Source of the DNA: Desulfuromonadaceae bacterium
GTDB lineage: Bacteria > Desulfobacterota > Desulfuromonadia > Geobacterales > Pseudopelobacteraceae
Reading direction: 5' to 3'
Length of the DNA stretch: 64,000 nucleotides
Assembly (NCBI GenBank): GCA_028681335.1
Contig: JAQUIT010000008.1
Span: 62,001-126,000 of the forward strand
The notes under the pieces are model-generated. The model made no database searches, was not told the DNA's origin, and saw nothing but the letters and a program-made list of their open reading frames with translations. The position numbers and the translations under genes were made by a program. Positions 43,417 through 53,194 of this stretch are shown piece after piece; within the stretch, counting starts at the first letter, position 1, and every line of letters begins with the position of its first letter.

Positions 43417-43655
43417 GATTTGCTCTGAGAACCGGCTAAATATCGGCAAAGGACGAAAAAAGGATGCCTCAATAAAACGGGAAAGATAAGAGTGGTCATC
43501 ACTTGCCAAAGGACTGTTTTATGTCAAGTGGTACCCACCTGTTTTGCCATTTATATTCGCAATACCACACAGCTGGATTGGACAAAAAGTAAGTAAAAAT
43601 GCGGAGTGTCCTAAATGGCATTCAACAGTGGATTATTTAATCAAGGAGGAAAGGT

Positions 43656-44192
43656 ATGAAGAAGACCTTATTTGCGTTGTGTTTTGTGTTGTTGGGGACA
43701 GTTTCCCTTGCTGTCGCGGCCGAACTCAAGGTTGGGGACAAGGCCCCGGACTTCAAGCTTAATGATTCGACCGGGAAGGAATCCTCGCTTAATGCCCCGC
43801 AATTTAGAGGAAAGGTACTGTATATCGCCTACGTAGATCCAGACGAGAAAGACACGAACAGCCATGTGGAGGAAGCCCTGAAAAAGGAGCAGGATTCAGG
43901 CGGTCTGGATAAGGCGCGCTACGAAAGTTTCTGGATCGTTAACCTCAAGGCAACCGCAAAACCCAATTTTATGATCAAGTCGGCCCTCAAGAGCAAGCAG
44001 AAGAAGACCGGCGCCACCATTGTTCTGGACCCTGATTACACCATCCTGAACCTGTGGGGCCTGAAGAACGACTCTTCCGACGTAGTCATTCTCGATAAGC
44101 AGCGAATCTGCCGATATGTCCATAATGGCAAGTTGTCGCCTGAAGAGGTCGTCAAGATGGTCAAGATCATCAAGGAGTATCAGGGGAAGTAA
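43656..44192 (+). CDS. YtfJ-like thioredoxin-fold periplasmic protein
   Basis: This 178-residue protein has a signal peptide (ending VAAE near 22), then LKVGDKAPDFKLND typical of AhpC/TSA-like proteins. The central region YIAYVDPDEKDTNSHVEEAL is the YtfJ version, lacking the usual CxxC. YtfJ-type proteins are predicted redox or transport accessories. GGAGG lies 7 bases before the ATG. It is followed by a stem-loop and then a decayed cytochrome. The reaction is unknown; there is one Cys near 151. Confidence 0.8.
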   Translation: MKKTLFALCFVLLGTVSLAVAAELKVGDKAPDFKLNDSTGKESSLNAPQFRGKVLYIAYVDPDEKDTNSHVEEALKKEQDSGGLDKARYESFWIVNLKATAKPNFMIKSALKSKQKKTGATIVLDPDYTILNLWGLKNDSSDVVILDKQRICRYVHNGKLSPEEVVKMVKIIKEYQGK

Positions 44193-44217
44193 TCCTTTTA
44201 TCTACAAACAATCTTCC

Positions 44218-44252
44218 GAAGGCGCGGTTGCTTTCATGCAGCCCGCCTTTTA
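44218..44252 (+). terminator. Imperfect stem-loop after the YtfJ-like gene
   Basis: AAGGCG-x-GG-x-TGC pairs imperfectly with GCA-x-CC-x-CGCCTT and is followed by TTTAAT, 26 bases after the stop codon. It is a plausible terminator with interior mismatches. Confidence 0.5.
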
Positions 44253-44274
44253 ATGGAAGATCAATGGAAAGCAG

Positions 44275-44424
44275 CAGAAATATCAAAAAGCAAATACTTT
44301 GGGTGCCACCCTACCATACAGCATGCTGCAGAAGCTGGAAAGGTAGATTAGATGTTTTGTAGATGATGCCATGATCAGTCGTTGGTAAAGGGTCGCCTTA
44401 ACCCTAAAGCTATTCTTACGTAAT
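44275..44424 (+). pseudogene. Decayed copy of the two-heme cytochrome gene
   Basis: This stretch aligns with codons of 42012-42281 from GTGCCACCCT through the stop. GCATGCTGCAGAAG replaces the Gln-Ala-Glu codons, GTAGATTAGATGTTTTGT replaces Val-Asp-Tyr-Met-Phe-Cys, and ATGATGCCATGATCAGTCGTT follows the second heme site. The Tyr codon has become TAG and the Gly codon of CRGCH has become TGA. The first CxxCH is broken by base loss. There is no start codon or signal peptide. It is a dead tandem duplicate. Confidence 0.85.
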
Positions 44425-44536
44425 GCTTTCAATATGTTACAGCTGGAAATTAACTGATCTGTTGTCGTCACCAGACGGGTTCTAGGCCAGGTGCGGTCCG
44501 GTGGCTATATGAAACCATATCACTGAAGGGGGAACG

Positions 44537-44785
44537 ATGGAGATTAAGTATATCAGACATGAAGAGCAAGGATTTATTCTCTGGCCGGTAGTGGAGGGTG
44601 ACCCTCTTTGGCATAAGCATATGGGTCGTTTCGTGACCGAAAAGTGCCGCGGCGGCAAAATACTGTCCGCTGGCTTTGTGAAATTCGTAGATGGAAAACC
44701 GGAATGCTATGGTGAATCCATGAGTCTTGATCTTGCAAAGCATCCAGACGATAACGTGGCATTAGCACAACAACTCGGAATTTAG
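44537..44785 (+). CDS. Small cytoplasmic protein of unknown function
   Basis: This 82-residue protein starts MEIKYIRHEEQGFILWP with a strong GGGGGAA ribosome site. It contains a mixed alpha/beta pattern with one HKHMGR stretch and two Cys (about 38, 57). It looks like a compact single domain with no signal peptide. It stands alone between a cytochrome relic and a double terminator. No family recognised. Confidence 0.65.
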   Translation: MEIKYIRHEEQGFILWPVVEGDPLWHKHMGRFVTEKCRGGKILSAGFVKFVDGKPECYGESMSLDLAKHPDDNVALAQQLGI

Positions 44786-44806
44786 TACGTATGACCAATT
44801 GGCTGG

Positions 44807-44874
44807 AAGAGTACATACTGCCATTTGTACTCTTTTATTTGCCGGGGAGTACCTTTCCTCCCCGGCATTTTTTG
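44807..44874 (+). terminator. Two successive hairpins, second a strong terminator
   Basis: AAGAGTACA (44807-44815) pairs with TGTACTCTT (44826-44834), followed by TTATTT. Then GCCGGGGAG (44841-44849) pairs with CTCCCCGGC (44858-44866), followed by ATTTTTTG. They sit between the small gene and hemX, isolating the latter from upstream transcription. Confidence 0.85.
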
Positions 44875-44896
44875 CAGGTAATATTGTGAGGGCTTA

Positions 44897-45712
44897 ATGG
44901 CAAAGATTCTATTTTACATAACGTTAATTCTCTACGGTGCTGCCACACTGATGTATCTTTATTGGTTGTTGCGCACCACTATTACCACCGGAAATATTGC
45001 CCGCAAGGTACTGCTTTCAGGTTTTATTGTTCATATTCTCGCCATTTTACACCGGTTCAGTACAGCAAACCATCTGCAGATTACTAATATGCACGATTCA
45101 CTGTCTTTTTTCGGTTTGGCTCTGGTTGGTATATATCTTGTCGTTGAGCACCGCTACAAAGTAACTTCTTTAGGATCGTTTGTCACTCCGGCCGCCTTTC
45201 TTGCGATGCTTGGCTCAAGTGCATTAGCAACTGAACTGCATCCACTTGATCCGGTCCTGCAGAACGCCTGGGTCTATTCTCACACCATGCTAGCCTTTTC
45301 TAGTTATGCCTTGTTTACTATCTCAGGTGGTACAGCTGTCATGTACCTGATTCAATCTCATTTACTCAAGATAAAGTATCCGGGACATATGTTCCAGAAG
45401 CTTCCATCTCTGGAAAAGCTCGACGATATCAGTCACCGCTGCCTGAACTTTGGATTTCCGATGCTGACAGTTGCCATCATAACCGGCGCCTTGGTGGCAA
45501 CGAGTACGTGGGGGAGTTATTGGAGCTGGGATCCCAAACAAACCTGGTCTCTGATTACCTGGCTTGCATATGCAGCTCTATTACATGGGCGCCTTGCCAT
45601 GGGGTGGCGCGGTAAACGTGCAGCCCTGCTCTCACTGGCCGGCATCATCCTTCTGTTGTTCAGCTTTGTCGGGGTCAATCTGTGGTTTCCCGGGCTACAT
45701 GCCTTCAAATGA
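44897..45712 (+). CDS. hemX: CcsA/HemX-like membrane protein
   Basis: This 271-residue protein has eight likely membrane helices and carries the tryptophan-rich heme-handling signature WGSYWSWDPKQTWSLITW near 204-221 plus conserved His (RFSTAN preceded by H near 52, H near 131 and H near 236). This is the CcsA/ResC and HemX family. In Geobacter-type genomes such a gene precedes hemA, as here with 21 bases between. It may bind and export heme or regulate HemA level. GAGGG lies 4 bases before the ATG. Role as cytochrome c synthase cannot be excluded, but no CcsB partner is next to it. Confidence 0.85.
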   Translation: MAKILFYITLILYGAATLMYLYWLLRTTITTGNIARKVLLSGFIVHILAILHRFSTANHLQITNMHDSLSFFGLALVGIYLVVEHRYKVTSLGSFVTPAAFLAMLGSSALATELHPLDPVLQNAWVYSHTMLAFSSYALFTISGGTAVMYLIQSHLLKIKYPGHMFQKLPSLEKLDDISHRCLNFGFPMLTVAIITGALVATSTWGSYWSWDPKQTWSLITWLAYAALLHGRLAMGWRGKRAALLSLAGIILLLFSFVGVNLWFPGLHAFK

Positions 45713-45733
45713 TATGAATAAAGTGATCAGCTT

Positions 45734-47005
45734 ATGAATATCATAGTTGTCGGATTGTCACATAAAACCGCCACAGTGGATATCCGGGAGATGGTGGCTT
45801 TCTCGCCTAATGATATCGGCAAGCCACTCAGCGCACTGGTTGCGCTGGAAGGTATTGCTGAAGGGGTGATTGTCTCCACCTGTAATCGTGTTGAGATATA
45901 TACCACTACCCGCGACATAGCCGGAGGTCTCGAGCGTGTCCGGCGTTTTTTTGCCGACTGGCACCAACTGCCCTACGACCAGGTCGAACCATATTTGTAC
46001 AGCTACCACGGGGAAGAGGCGATTCGCCACGTTTTCAGAGTCGCTTCATCTCTGGATTCCATGATTGTCGGCGAGCCGCAGATACTGGGGCAGATTAAGA
46101 CTTCATACGGCTATGCCGCCGAATTAAAGAGCTCCGGAATTATCCTTAACCGACTCCTGCACAAGGCATTCTCTGTGGCCAAAAGAGTCCGTACGGAAAC
46201 TGCAATCGCATCATCAGCAGTCTCGGTTTCTTTTGCCGCAGTAGAAAGAGCTAAAAAAATCTTCGATTCCCTCACCGACAAGACCGTACTTTTAATTGGT
46301 GCCGGAGAGATGTGTGAACTCGCGGCAAGACATTTTCAGGCGAACGGGGTGAAAAATGTCATGGTGGCTAACCGCACCTTTGAGCGGGCAGAGCGGTTGG
46401 CGGAAATGTTTGGCGGGACGGCAATACGATTCGATGCGCTGTTTGACCACCTGCACAAGGCGGATATAATTCTTACTTCCACCGGCGCCCCCCGCTTCAT
46501 CATCACTCCGAAGGACCTTGACGAAGTCATTTACAGGCGCCGCAACAAGCCCATGTTCTTTATTGATATCGCCGTTCCAAGGGATATTGACCCGGAAGTT
46601 AACAACCTTGATGCGGTCTATCTGTACGACATGGACGACCTGCAACAGGTTGTTTCTGCTAATCTGGAAAACCGCAAGTTGGAAGCCGAAAAGGCCGAAT
46701 TGATAATTGCCGAAGAGATAGGGCAGTTTTTCAATTGGTTAGCCACCCTCGAAGTAACTCCCACAATTGTTGCAATGCGCAAACAGTTTGATGAACTACG
46801 TCAGATTGAATTGGCTCGCACTATGTCCAGCTGGAAAGATGCTCCAGTCGACGCTGAACTACGGCTGGAAGCCCTGACAAACGCTATGATGAATAAAATA
46901 TTACACACACCCACTGCAGTCTTGAAAGAAGCTGGCAAGCATCAAGGAAACCGCACAGAATTGTACCTTGATACTCTGCGAACACTGTTCAATTTAAGAC
47001 ACTGA
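45734..47005 (+). CDS. hemA: Glutamyl-tRNA reductase
   Basis: This 423-residue protein matches HemA along its full length: N-terminal [13 protein letters not shown], the catalytic Cys in [15 protein letters not shown] near 49, and [17 protein letters not shown] near 110. A NADPH-binding domain has [17 protein letters not shown] near 181-197, and a C-terminal dimerisation helix bundle follows. It reduces glutamyl-tRNA to glutamate-1-semialdehyde, the first step of C5 tetrapyrrole synthesis. It follows hemX by 21 bases. The usual next gene, hemC, is absent; a chemoreceptor follows instead. It may be the sole hemA separated from hemC or a second copy serving the heme-rich neighbours. Confidence 0.95.
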   Translation: MNIIVVGLSHKTATVDIREMVAFSPNDIGKPLSALVALEGIAEGVIVSTCNRVEIYTTTRDIAGGLERVRRFFADWHQLPYDQVEPYLYSYHGEEAIRHVFRVASSLDSMIVGEPQILGQIKTSYGYAAELKSSGIILNRLLHKAFSVAKRVRTETAIASSAVSVSFAAVERAKKIFDSLTDKTVLLIGAGEMCELAARHFQANGVKNVMVANRTFERAERLAEMFGGTAIRFDALFDHLHKADIILTSTGAPRFIITPKDLDEVIYRRRNKPMFFIDIAVPRDIDPEVNNLDAVYLYDMDDLQQVVSANLENRKLEAEKAELIIAEEIGQFFNWLATLEVTPTIVAMRKQFDELRQIELARTMSSWKDAPVDAELRLEALTNAMMNKILHTPTAVLKEAGKHQGNRTELYLDTLRTLFNLRH

Positions 47006-47152
47006 AATATGACTTTACCTGCCAATGCAACAACACATATTCCGTAGCGAGGATTACTTGGATTTTGGGTAAAAATTCGTAGGTAATCTGCGGTCTTAAA
47101 GTAGGCTTAAAGGACAAGACAGTTAACCAGCGATAATAGACAGAGGAGATTT

Positions 47153-48775
47153 ATGTTTGCAAATATGAAGGTAGGTGTTCGTCTTGGACTGAGTTTTACG
47201 GTTATCGTATTTATGATGATGTTGGTGAATGGACTTATCATTTTCAGATCAAATCAGATGAAAATGACGATGGATGATTTAATACACGACAAATACCGTA
47301 AAACTGTTTTGTTGAATGACATTAAGGGTGAGATCAACATAATAGCCTTGACGCTGCGTAACCTGTTAATTGTTGAGGACTCTGATGCATTAAAAAAAGA
47401 GGTGGACTCAATTAATGGTTCAAGGGAGAAAATAGCTAGCCTTATGGATGAGTTTTCAACGATTGTCAAAACCGAGACGGACAAGGAACTGTTTAAAAAG
47501 CTTGGTGACGCTCGCTTAGCGTATATTGAATCTCAAAAAAAGGTAATAAATCTTATTGAGGCACGTAACGTTGGTGATGCAAAAAAAGAACTATTGACCA
47601 CCGTCAGAAAAGCACAAGAATATTATTTATATTTATCCGACAAGCTCATTGAACATAATAAAAGTAATATGGAAAAAACTGGAAATGAAGCTAAAGCGGT
47701 TGCTAATCAGAGTAGAAACATCGTCATTGGTGCACTTGCTGCTTCGGTAATACTTTCGTTTTTATTGGCAACCATCATAATTAGAAGCATAACTGTCCCG
47801 GTTAAAGCATTGTTGACAGCCTTGCAAAAGATAGCAGAGGGTGATTTGACAGTACAGATTGGCCACACTTCCTCGGATGAGATTGGAATGCTTTCAAATT
47901 CATTCCGCATGATGATAAATAATCTGCGAAATATGATCAGTGAGGTATCCAACACCTCGGTTCATGTTGCTTCTGCAGCCAATCAACTGAACTTCACAGC
48001 CGAACAGATTGCCACTGGTGCTGAAGAGGTTGCGGCACAGACAGTAACTGTTGCCACCGCCAGTGAAGAAATGTCGGCCACATCGGGAGATATCGCCCAG
48101 AACTGCCAGATGGCGGTAGAATCGGCTACCTTGGCCAGTGAGTCAGCTATTACCGGTTCCAGAATTGTGTCCTCTACCATAGCTGCCATGGAACAAATTT
48201 CCCAGCAGGTGAGCAATACAGCACAGACTGTCGTTGTGCTAGGTTCGCGCTCAGACCAGATTGGTGACATTGTGGCAACCATTGAAGATATTGCTGATCA
48301 AACAAATCTCCTCGCCTTAAACGCCGCCATAGAAGCGGCCCGCGCTGGTGAACAAGGCAGGGGTTTTGCTGTGGTAGCAGATGAAGTTCGTGCCCTGGCA
48401 GAACGGACCACCAAGGCTACCCGGGAAATTGGTGAAATGATAAAAGCCATTCAGAATGAGACCAAAGCGGCAGTTGTTCAGATGAATATGGGTGTGAAGG
48501 AGGTAGAGCAGGGCACTGCCAACGCATCCCGTTCAGGTGAGGCACTGTTAGAGATCTTGAAGCGAATCAATGATGTCACCATGCAGATAAACCAGATCGC
48601 CACCGCAGCAGAAGAACAGACAGCCACCACAAGCGAGATAACCAACAACATCCACCAGATAACCGAAGTGCTCCAGGGCACTGCCAGTGGATCACACGAG
48701 TCTGTCAAGGCCGCCGGACTGTTAAACAACAGTGCCGAAGAGCTACAACGATTGGTGCGGCAGTTTAAGCTGTAA
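47153..48775 (+). CDS. Methyl-accepting chemotaxis protein
   Basis: This 540-residue protein has an N-terminal membrane helix (about 12-31), a periplasmic four-helix-bundle sensor (about 35-185), a second membrane helix (190-210), a HAMP domain (212-265) and a long coiled-coil signalling domain. The conserved tip [20 protein letters not shown] lies near 380-400. It sends chemotaxis signals to CheA/CheW. There is no CheR-binding C-terminal pentapeptide. GAGGAG lies 4 bases before the ATG. No heme or PAS motif is present, so the ligand is a small solute or indirect. It is monocistronic. Confidence 0.95.
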   Translation: MFANMKVGVRLGLSFTVIVFMMMLVNGLIIFRSNQMKMTMDDLIHDKYRKTVLLNDIKGEINIIALTLRNLLIVEDSDALKKEVDSINGSREKIASLMDEFSTIVKTETDKELFKKLGDARLAYIESQKKVINLIEARNVGDAKKELLTTVRKAQEYYLYLSDKLIEHNKSNMEKTGNEAKAVANQSRNIVIGALAASVILSFLLATIIIRSITVPVKALLTALQKIAEGDLTVQIGHTSSDEIGMLSNSFRMMINNLRNMISEVSNTSVHVASAANQLNFTAEQIATGAEEVAAQTVTVATASEEMSATSGDIAQNCQMAVESATLASESAITGSRIVSSTIAAMEQISQQVSNTAQTVVVLGSRSDQIGDIVATIEDIADQTNLLALNAAIEAARAGEQGRGFAVVADEVRALAERTTKATREIGEMIKAIQNETKAAVVQMNMGVKEVEQGTANASRSGEALLEILKRINDVTMQINQIATAAEEQTATTSEITNNIHQITEVLQGTASGSHESVKAAGLLNNSAEELQRLVRQFKL

Positions 48776-48923
48776 TCTATTTGCGAAGCACGCCAAGAAA
48801 TCAAAGATTTGCTCCATGTCGACGCTTGTCTAGGAGAGTCTTGACCACATCTAAAGTATGGTCACCGTATTCTCAACTGTTGAGTGCTGGAGTTTTGGGG
48901 CATATTGAGTGCCACAGTAAGTT

Positions 48924-48975
48924 TTGACTTGACATTTGTTACGCTATTACAGAAGATAGTAATCAATTACTATCT
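48924..48975 (+). promoter_or_regulatory. Promoter with perfect 10-2-10 palindrome, likely TetR operator
   Basis: AGATAGTAAT (48954-48963) is followed after CA by its exact reverse complement ATTACTATCT (48966-48975). Just upstream are overlapping -35-like TTGACT/TTGACA (48924-48934). The palindrome sits where the -10/start region is expected and 16 bases before the TetR start codon, so it is the natural autoregulatory operator of the exporter operon. Confidence 0.7.
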
Positions 48976-48991
48976 TTAAAGGAGACTGACC

Positions 48992-49600
48992 ATGCGACCT
49001 TCTACTAAAAATCTCCCCGCTGATGAGCGCAAGGCCGTTACGGTGCAAGCGGTCATTGATCTGGCAGCAGAGCAAAACCCGAACGATATCACTACGTCTG
49101 CTATAGCCAAGTATATGGGACTAACCCAGGGAGCCCTGTTCCGTCATTTTATCAGTAAAGAGGCGATCTGGCAGACCGTGATGGAATGGGTGGCCGATTG
49201 CCTTATGACGCGGGTTGATCATGCAGCCGAAACAGCCCCGTCACCATTGGCGGCCCTTGAAGCAATCTTCATGACCCATATTGATTTTGTTTCCCGTCAT
49301 CCGGGGGTGCCTCGCATGCTGTTGGCGGAGCTGCAGCGTGCAGGCATGACACCGGCCAAAAAAATGGTGCAGACCCTACTCAAAAGCTACGAAGAAAGGC
49401 TGTGTAGTATAATTGAACAGGGCAAGTTGTGCGGTGAACTGGAGCCGGCAGTAGCAACAGCATCCGCTGCCACCCTGTTTATCGGTACTATTCAGGGTCT
49501 GGTGATTCGATCATTACTGACAGAAAATCCTAAAAAAACGCAATCCGATGCGGCGGGGGTGTTTGCCGTATATCAACGTGGTGTGAGGAGCAAGCAATGA
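48992..49600 (+). CDS. TetR-family repressor of the exporter operon
   Basis: This 202-residue protein has an N-terminal helix-turn-helix (DITTSAIAKYMGLTQGALFRHFISKEAIW, about 32-60) and a helical ligand domain with LLAELQRAGMTPAKKMVQTLL. It is the first gene of an efflux operon and overlaps the next gene by 4 bases. AAGGAG lies 7-8 bases before the ATG. The perfect palindrome before it is the likely operator. Binding of an exporter substrate would release repression; the ligand is not known. Confidence 0.92.
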   Translation: MRPSTKNLPADERKAVTVQAVIDLAAEQNPNDITTSAIAKYMGLTQGALFRHFISKEAIWQTVMEWVADCLMTRVDHAAETAPSPLAALEAIFMTHIDFVSRHPGVPRMLLAELQRAGMTPAKKMVQTLLKSYEERLCSIIEQGKLCGELEPAVATASAATLFIGTIQGLVIRSLLTENPKKTQSDAAGVFAVYQRGVRSKQ

Positions 49601-50793
49601 AGAAATTCCTGTCGACCTATGGCCGGACCATGGCGCTTGCCGGTGTTTTGATGCCGTTGCTTGCCTTACTGGTTTATGTAGCCCTACGCTCTGGCCCGCT
49701 GGCACCTGTGCCGGTGACCTTGGTGACAGTCGAGAGAAGGGAAATCACGCCTGCGCTTTTCGGTATAGGTACGGTTGAGGCGCGCTATACCCACAAGATC
49801 GGACCAACGTTCGCCGGTCGCCTCAGGCGCGTAGAAGTTCAGGCTGGCGATCGCGTCAAGGCGGGGCAGTTGCTCGGCGAAATGGATCCAGTCGATCTGG
49901 ACGACCGCATAACTGCACAGAACGCAGCTCTCAAACGCGCCGAGGCCAACATTCTAGCCGCCGAGGCACAAAGCCAGGAAGCCGGTGTCCGCAACTCTTT
50001 CGCCGAAGTTCAGGCAAAACGCTACGAGCAACTGCTGTCCATCCGCTCGGTCAGCGAAGAAACAACCGAAGCGAAGCGGCAAGAGTTGCAGGTTACGCAC
50101 ACTGTCTTGTCAGCTGCACGTGCCAACCTCAACGCATCACGCCAGGAATTCGCCCGTCTGCATGCTGAACGTGAAGGTATGATTCGGCAGCGGGCCAACC
50201 TGCGGTTGGTATCACCGGTGGATGGTGTCGTCACAAGGCGCGAAATGGACCCGGGTACCACTGTGGTCGCCGGACAATCAGTCGTTGAAGTAATTGAACC
50301 CGGTAGTCTATGGATCAACGTCCGCTTCGACCAGCAGCACGCACTAGGACTTCGAAACGGACTGCCTGCGCAGATAACCCTCCGTTCACGGGCAGATGAA
50401 CCGCTGGCGGGACGGGTGTCGCGGGTTGAGCTACATGCCGATCCGGTCACCGAAGAAATTCTGGCAAAAGTTGAACTCAAGCTGTTGCCACAGGCACTCC
50501 CCCCCATAGGTGAGCTGGCCGAAATTACCGTTGCCCTCCCCGCGAAGGCGGCAATACCCGTTGTGCCAAATGCCAGCGTGCAACGCATAGATAGGCGGCT
50601 TGGTGTGTGGATCGTTGAAGACGGCAGCTTGCGATTTGCTCCGGTCAAGACGGGCGCGACCGACCTTGAAGGTCGGGTGCAGATTGTCGAGGGTCTGAGC
50701 GGAGGTGAGCGCGTCGTGGTTTACAGTCAGAAAGCGCTGAAATCCGGAAGCCGCATCAAGATCGTCGACCACGTCATGGGCAGGCCATCATGA
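49597..50793 (+). CDS. Periplasmic membrane-fusion protein (HlyD/DevB-like)
   Basis: This 398-residue protein has one N-terminal membrane anchor (about 13-31), a barrel-sandwich (lipoyl) half near 60-100 (VEARYTHKIGPTFAGRL), a coiled-coil hairpin (about 105-190), the second lipoyl half (LRLVSPVDGVVTRREMDPG near 202) and beta-barrel segments to the end. Such proteins bridge the inner-membrane transporter and outer-membrane channel. The start overlaps the TetR stop by 4 bases and the end overlaps the permease start, so a single complex is made. With FtsX-like permease and ATPase it resembles DevBCA or MacAB. Confidence 0.92.
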   Translation: MKKFLSTYGRTMALAGVLMPLLALLVYVALRSGPLAPVPVTLVTVERREITPALFGIGTVEARYTHKIGPTFAGRLRRVEVQAGDRVKAGQLLGEMDPVDLDDRITAQNAALKRAEANILAAEAQSQEAGVRNSFAEVQAKRYEQLLSIRSVSEETTEAKRQELQVTHTVLSAARANLNASRQEFARLHAEREGMIRQRANLRLVSPVDGVVTRREMDPGTTVVAGQSVVEVIEPGSLWINVRFDQQHALGLRNGLPAQITLRSRADEPLAGRVSRVELHADPVTEEILAKVELKLLPQALPPIGELAEITVALPAKAAIPVVPNASVQRIDRRLGVWIVEDGSLRFAPVKTGATDLEGRVQIVEGLSGGERVVVYSQKALKSGSRIKIVDHVMGRPS

Positions 50794-51992
50794 TCAGCTT
50801 GGCCGGACGTGACATCCTGCATGCCTGGGGCAAATTTGTATTTACAGGCATCGGACTAGGGCTCTTGATTGGCGCCACGTTCACCATGGCCGGAGTGTAC
50901 CGCGGCATGGTAGACGATGCCAAGGTGATGCTCGACAACAGTGGGGCCGATCTATGGGTGGTGCAGCAGGACACTCTTGGCCCCTATGCGGAGCCCTCCA
51001 GCATTTATGACGATACCTATCGTAGTATTCTCAGTATTTCCGGTGTGGCACGCGCCGCAAACGTAACCTATCTGACCATGCAAGTACGCCAAGGGGAGCG
51101 TGACGTACGCGTGTTGGTGACCGGCGTCACGGCTGACGGTCCGGGCACACCCGGCTGGCCGCCGTATCTCGTTACCGGTCGACAGATAACCCGAAATCAC
51201 TATGAAGCCGTTGTAGATATTGCCACCGGGTTCAAGCTCGGCGATCGTCTCCATATCCGTCGCAACCAGTACACCGTAGTCGGTTTGACCCGGCGCATGG
51301 TGTCCTCAAGCGGTGACCCGATGGTATTTATCCCATTGAAAGATGCTCAGGAAGCCCAGTTCCTCAAGGACAACGATGCCATCGTGCGAAGTCGTGCCCG
51401 CACGGCCCAAAACCCGGCACTGAATCGTCCTGGGGAGCCAGGACTTCTTGACGCGGTGATTACCTCACAAAGCACCAACCCTTACGTCAATGCTGTTCTG
51501 GTACAGGTCGTATCGGGTCATACCTCGGAGGATGTGGCCACGTCAATCCGCCGCTGGAAGCGCCTAAAAGTATACGACCGGGCACAAATGGAGAATATCC
51601 TGGTGGGGAAATTGATCGCCACATCGGCCAAGCAAATCGGCATGTTCATGGTGATCCTGACCATTGTCAGTGCAGCGATTGTCGCCTTCATCATCTACAC
51701 CCTGACCATGGGCAAGATCCGTGAGATAGCTGTGCTCAAGCTGATCGGCACTAGGAACCGCACCATTGCCTCCCTGATCATGCAACAGGCGGTTGCACTA
51801 GGTCTGATCGGATTCGTGGTGGGCAAGATCGCGGCGACATTATGGGCCCCGTTTTTCCCGAAATACGTGTTGCTCGAGCCGCTTGACGCCATAATAGGGT
51901 TAGTCGCCGTGATTGTTATCTGCATACTATCGAGCATTATAGCCATTCGCGCTGCACTCAAGGTCGATCCGGCCGAAGCCATTGGAGGCTGA
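50790..51992 (+). CDS. FtsX/MacB-type ABC transporter permease (DevC-like)
   Basis: This 400-residue protein has four membrane helices: one near 20-40 and three near 278-303, 328-347 and 365-387. A large periplasmic domain lies between the first two (about 45-270). The C-terminal half is the FtsX domain, with FIIYTLTMGKIREIAVLKLIG. This layout matches mechanotransmission permeases that drive tripartite efflux. It overlaps the fusion protein gene by 4 bases and is 2 bases ahead of the ATPase gene. Confidence 0.9.
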   Translation: MISLAGRDILHAWGKFVFTGIGLGLLIGATFTMAGVYRGMVDDAKVMLDNSGADLWVVQQDTLGPYAEPSSIYDDTYRSILSISGVARAANVTYLTMQVRQGERDVRVLVTGVTADGPGTPGWPPYLVTGRQITRNHYEAVVDIATGFKLGDRLHIRRNQYTVVGLTRRMVSSSGDPMVFIPLKDAQEAQFLKDNDAIVRSRARTAQNPALNRPGEPGLLDAVITSQSTNPYVNAVLVQVVSGHTSEDVATSIRRWKRLKVYDRAQMENILVGKLIATSAKQIGMFMVILTIVSAAIVAFIIYTLTMGKIREIAVLKLIGTRNRTIASLIMQQAVALGLIGFVVGKIAATLWAPFFPKYVLLEPLDAIIGLVAVIVICILSSIIAIRAALKVDPAEAIGG

Positions 51993-51993
51993 C

Positions 51994-52704
51994 ATGGTAG
52001 ACAAAGGTATTCGCATTGAAGGTCTGAAGAAGCGATATGGCAGTGGAGATACCGCCGTTGATGCTTTAAAAGGTATAGATATGCAGGTGGCCCCAGGTGA
52101 AGTGGTCGGGCTGGTCGGACCATCAGGTTCCGGTAAGAGTACATTGCTCAAGTGTCTCGGGGCGGTGATCGAGCCGACTGCCGGGCGGATGATTCTTGGC
52201 GATGAGGTGATTTACGACGAAGGCTGGATGGTTAATGACTTGCGTGCTCTGCGTCGCGATAAAATCGGCTTTATTTTTCAAGCGCCTTATCTCATCCCTT
52301 TCCTTGACGTCACTGACAACGTCGCCTTGCTGCCCATGCTCGCCGGACAACCTAATGCCAAGGCGCGCAAGCGGGCCATAGAACTCTTCAAAGCCCTTGA
52401 TGTGGAACATCGCGCCAAGGCCATGCCATCGCAGCTTTCCGGCGGTGAGCAGCAGCGGGTGGCGATTGCCCGAGGATTGGTCAATCGACCGCCAGTGATC
52501 CTCGCCGATGAACCGACCGCGCCGCTCGACAGCGAACGCGCTCTGGCGGTGATTCGGATTCTGAACGACATGGCGCGTAAATTCGAGACCGCGATCATCG
52601 TCGTCACTCACGACGAAAAAATCATCCCGACATTCAAACGGATCTACCATATCCGTGATGGGGTGACCTACGAGGAAGCCGGAGAAGGACGAAGCTTCGA
52701 TTGA
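51994..52704 (+). CDS. ABC transporter ATPase (LolD/MacB/DevA-like)
   Basis: This 236-residue nucleotide-binding protein has Walker [10 protein letters not shown] near 42-50, Q-loop FIFQAPYL near 90, signature [15 protein letters not shown] near 145 and Walker [14 protein letters not shown] near 168. The D-loop has Ala where Gly is common. The start is the ATG at 51994, with GGAGG 5 bases upstream; a TTG 12 bases earlier is less well placed. It energises the FtsX-like permease. A short non-coding gap follows before the cytochrome gene. Confidence 0.93.
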   Translation: MVDKGIRIEGLKKRYGSGDTAVDALKGIDMQVAPGEVVGLVGPSGSGKSTLLKCLGAVIEPTAGRMILGDEVIYDEGWMVNDLRALRRDKIGFIFQAPYLIPFLDVTDNVALLPMLAGQPNAKARKRAIELFKALDVEHRAKAMPSQLSGGEQQRVAIARGLVNRPPVILADEPTAPLDSERALAVIRILNDMARKFETAIIVVTHDEKIIPTFKRIYHIRDGVTYEEAGEGRSFD

Positions 52705-52732
52705 AGCACAAGAAATAATCAAGGAGCTTTCC

Positions 52733-53194
52733 ATGAGATCCAAATTCACTTTCAGGGCAATTGCCATGGTATGCACAATCAGCTCACTCCTGACGGCTAC
52801 TAGCACAATGGCGCGGAGCGGTGACGCTGAGGTGAAACCACTGGTTCTGCGCAAAATTATGCGGGAGTTGGGGCAGAACATGCAGATCATTACCGATGGT
52901 ATTTCCCGTAAAGAGTGGGACTTGGTAGCAAAGGCTGCGCTGCAGGTTGCTAACCATCCTCAACCGCCGATGGTCGAAAAAATGCGTATTTTGAGTTTTG
53001 TGGGCACTGATGTCGGCAAATTCAAGGGCTATGACAATAAAATACACCAGGCTGCAGTGGAAGTGAGTCGGGCGGCAGTTCAGAAGGACGGACCGGTCGT
53101 AATTTCCTCCTTCGCGAAGTTGCGTAACAGCTGTCTTGCCTGCCATCAGAATTTTCGCGAGCCCATAAAGGAGCATTTTTATGTCAAACTTTGA
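52733..53194 (+). CDS. Exported cytochrome c'-like protein
   Basis: This 153-residue protein has a signal peptide (to about 28) and a four-helix pattern ending with CLACHQNFRE near 134-143, the single heme site near the C-terminus expected of cytochrome c'/c-556 types. Such proteins bind NO or transfer single electrons in the periplasm. It sits inside an efflux operon, between ATPase and outer-membrane factor, which is unusual. AAGGAG lies 7 bases before the ATG. Its stop overlaps the start of the next frame. Confidence 0.85.
   Translation: MRSKFTFRAIAMVCTISSLLTATSTMARSGDAEVKPLVLRKIMRELGQNMQIITDGISRKEWDLVAKAALQVANHPQPPMVEKMRILSFVGTDVGKFKGYDNKIHQAAVEVSRAAVQKDGPVVISSFAKLRNSCLACHQNFREPIKEHFYVKL

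Noticed and set aside
52123..52890. 255-codon minus-strand frame opposite the ABC ATPase
   Set aside because: The plus strand carries intact Walker A, signature and Walker B motifs; the antisense frame has no motif.
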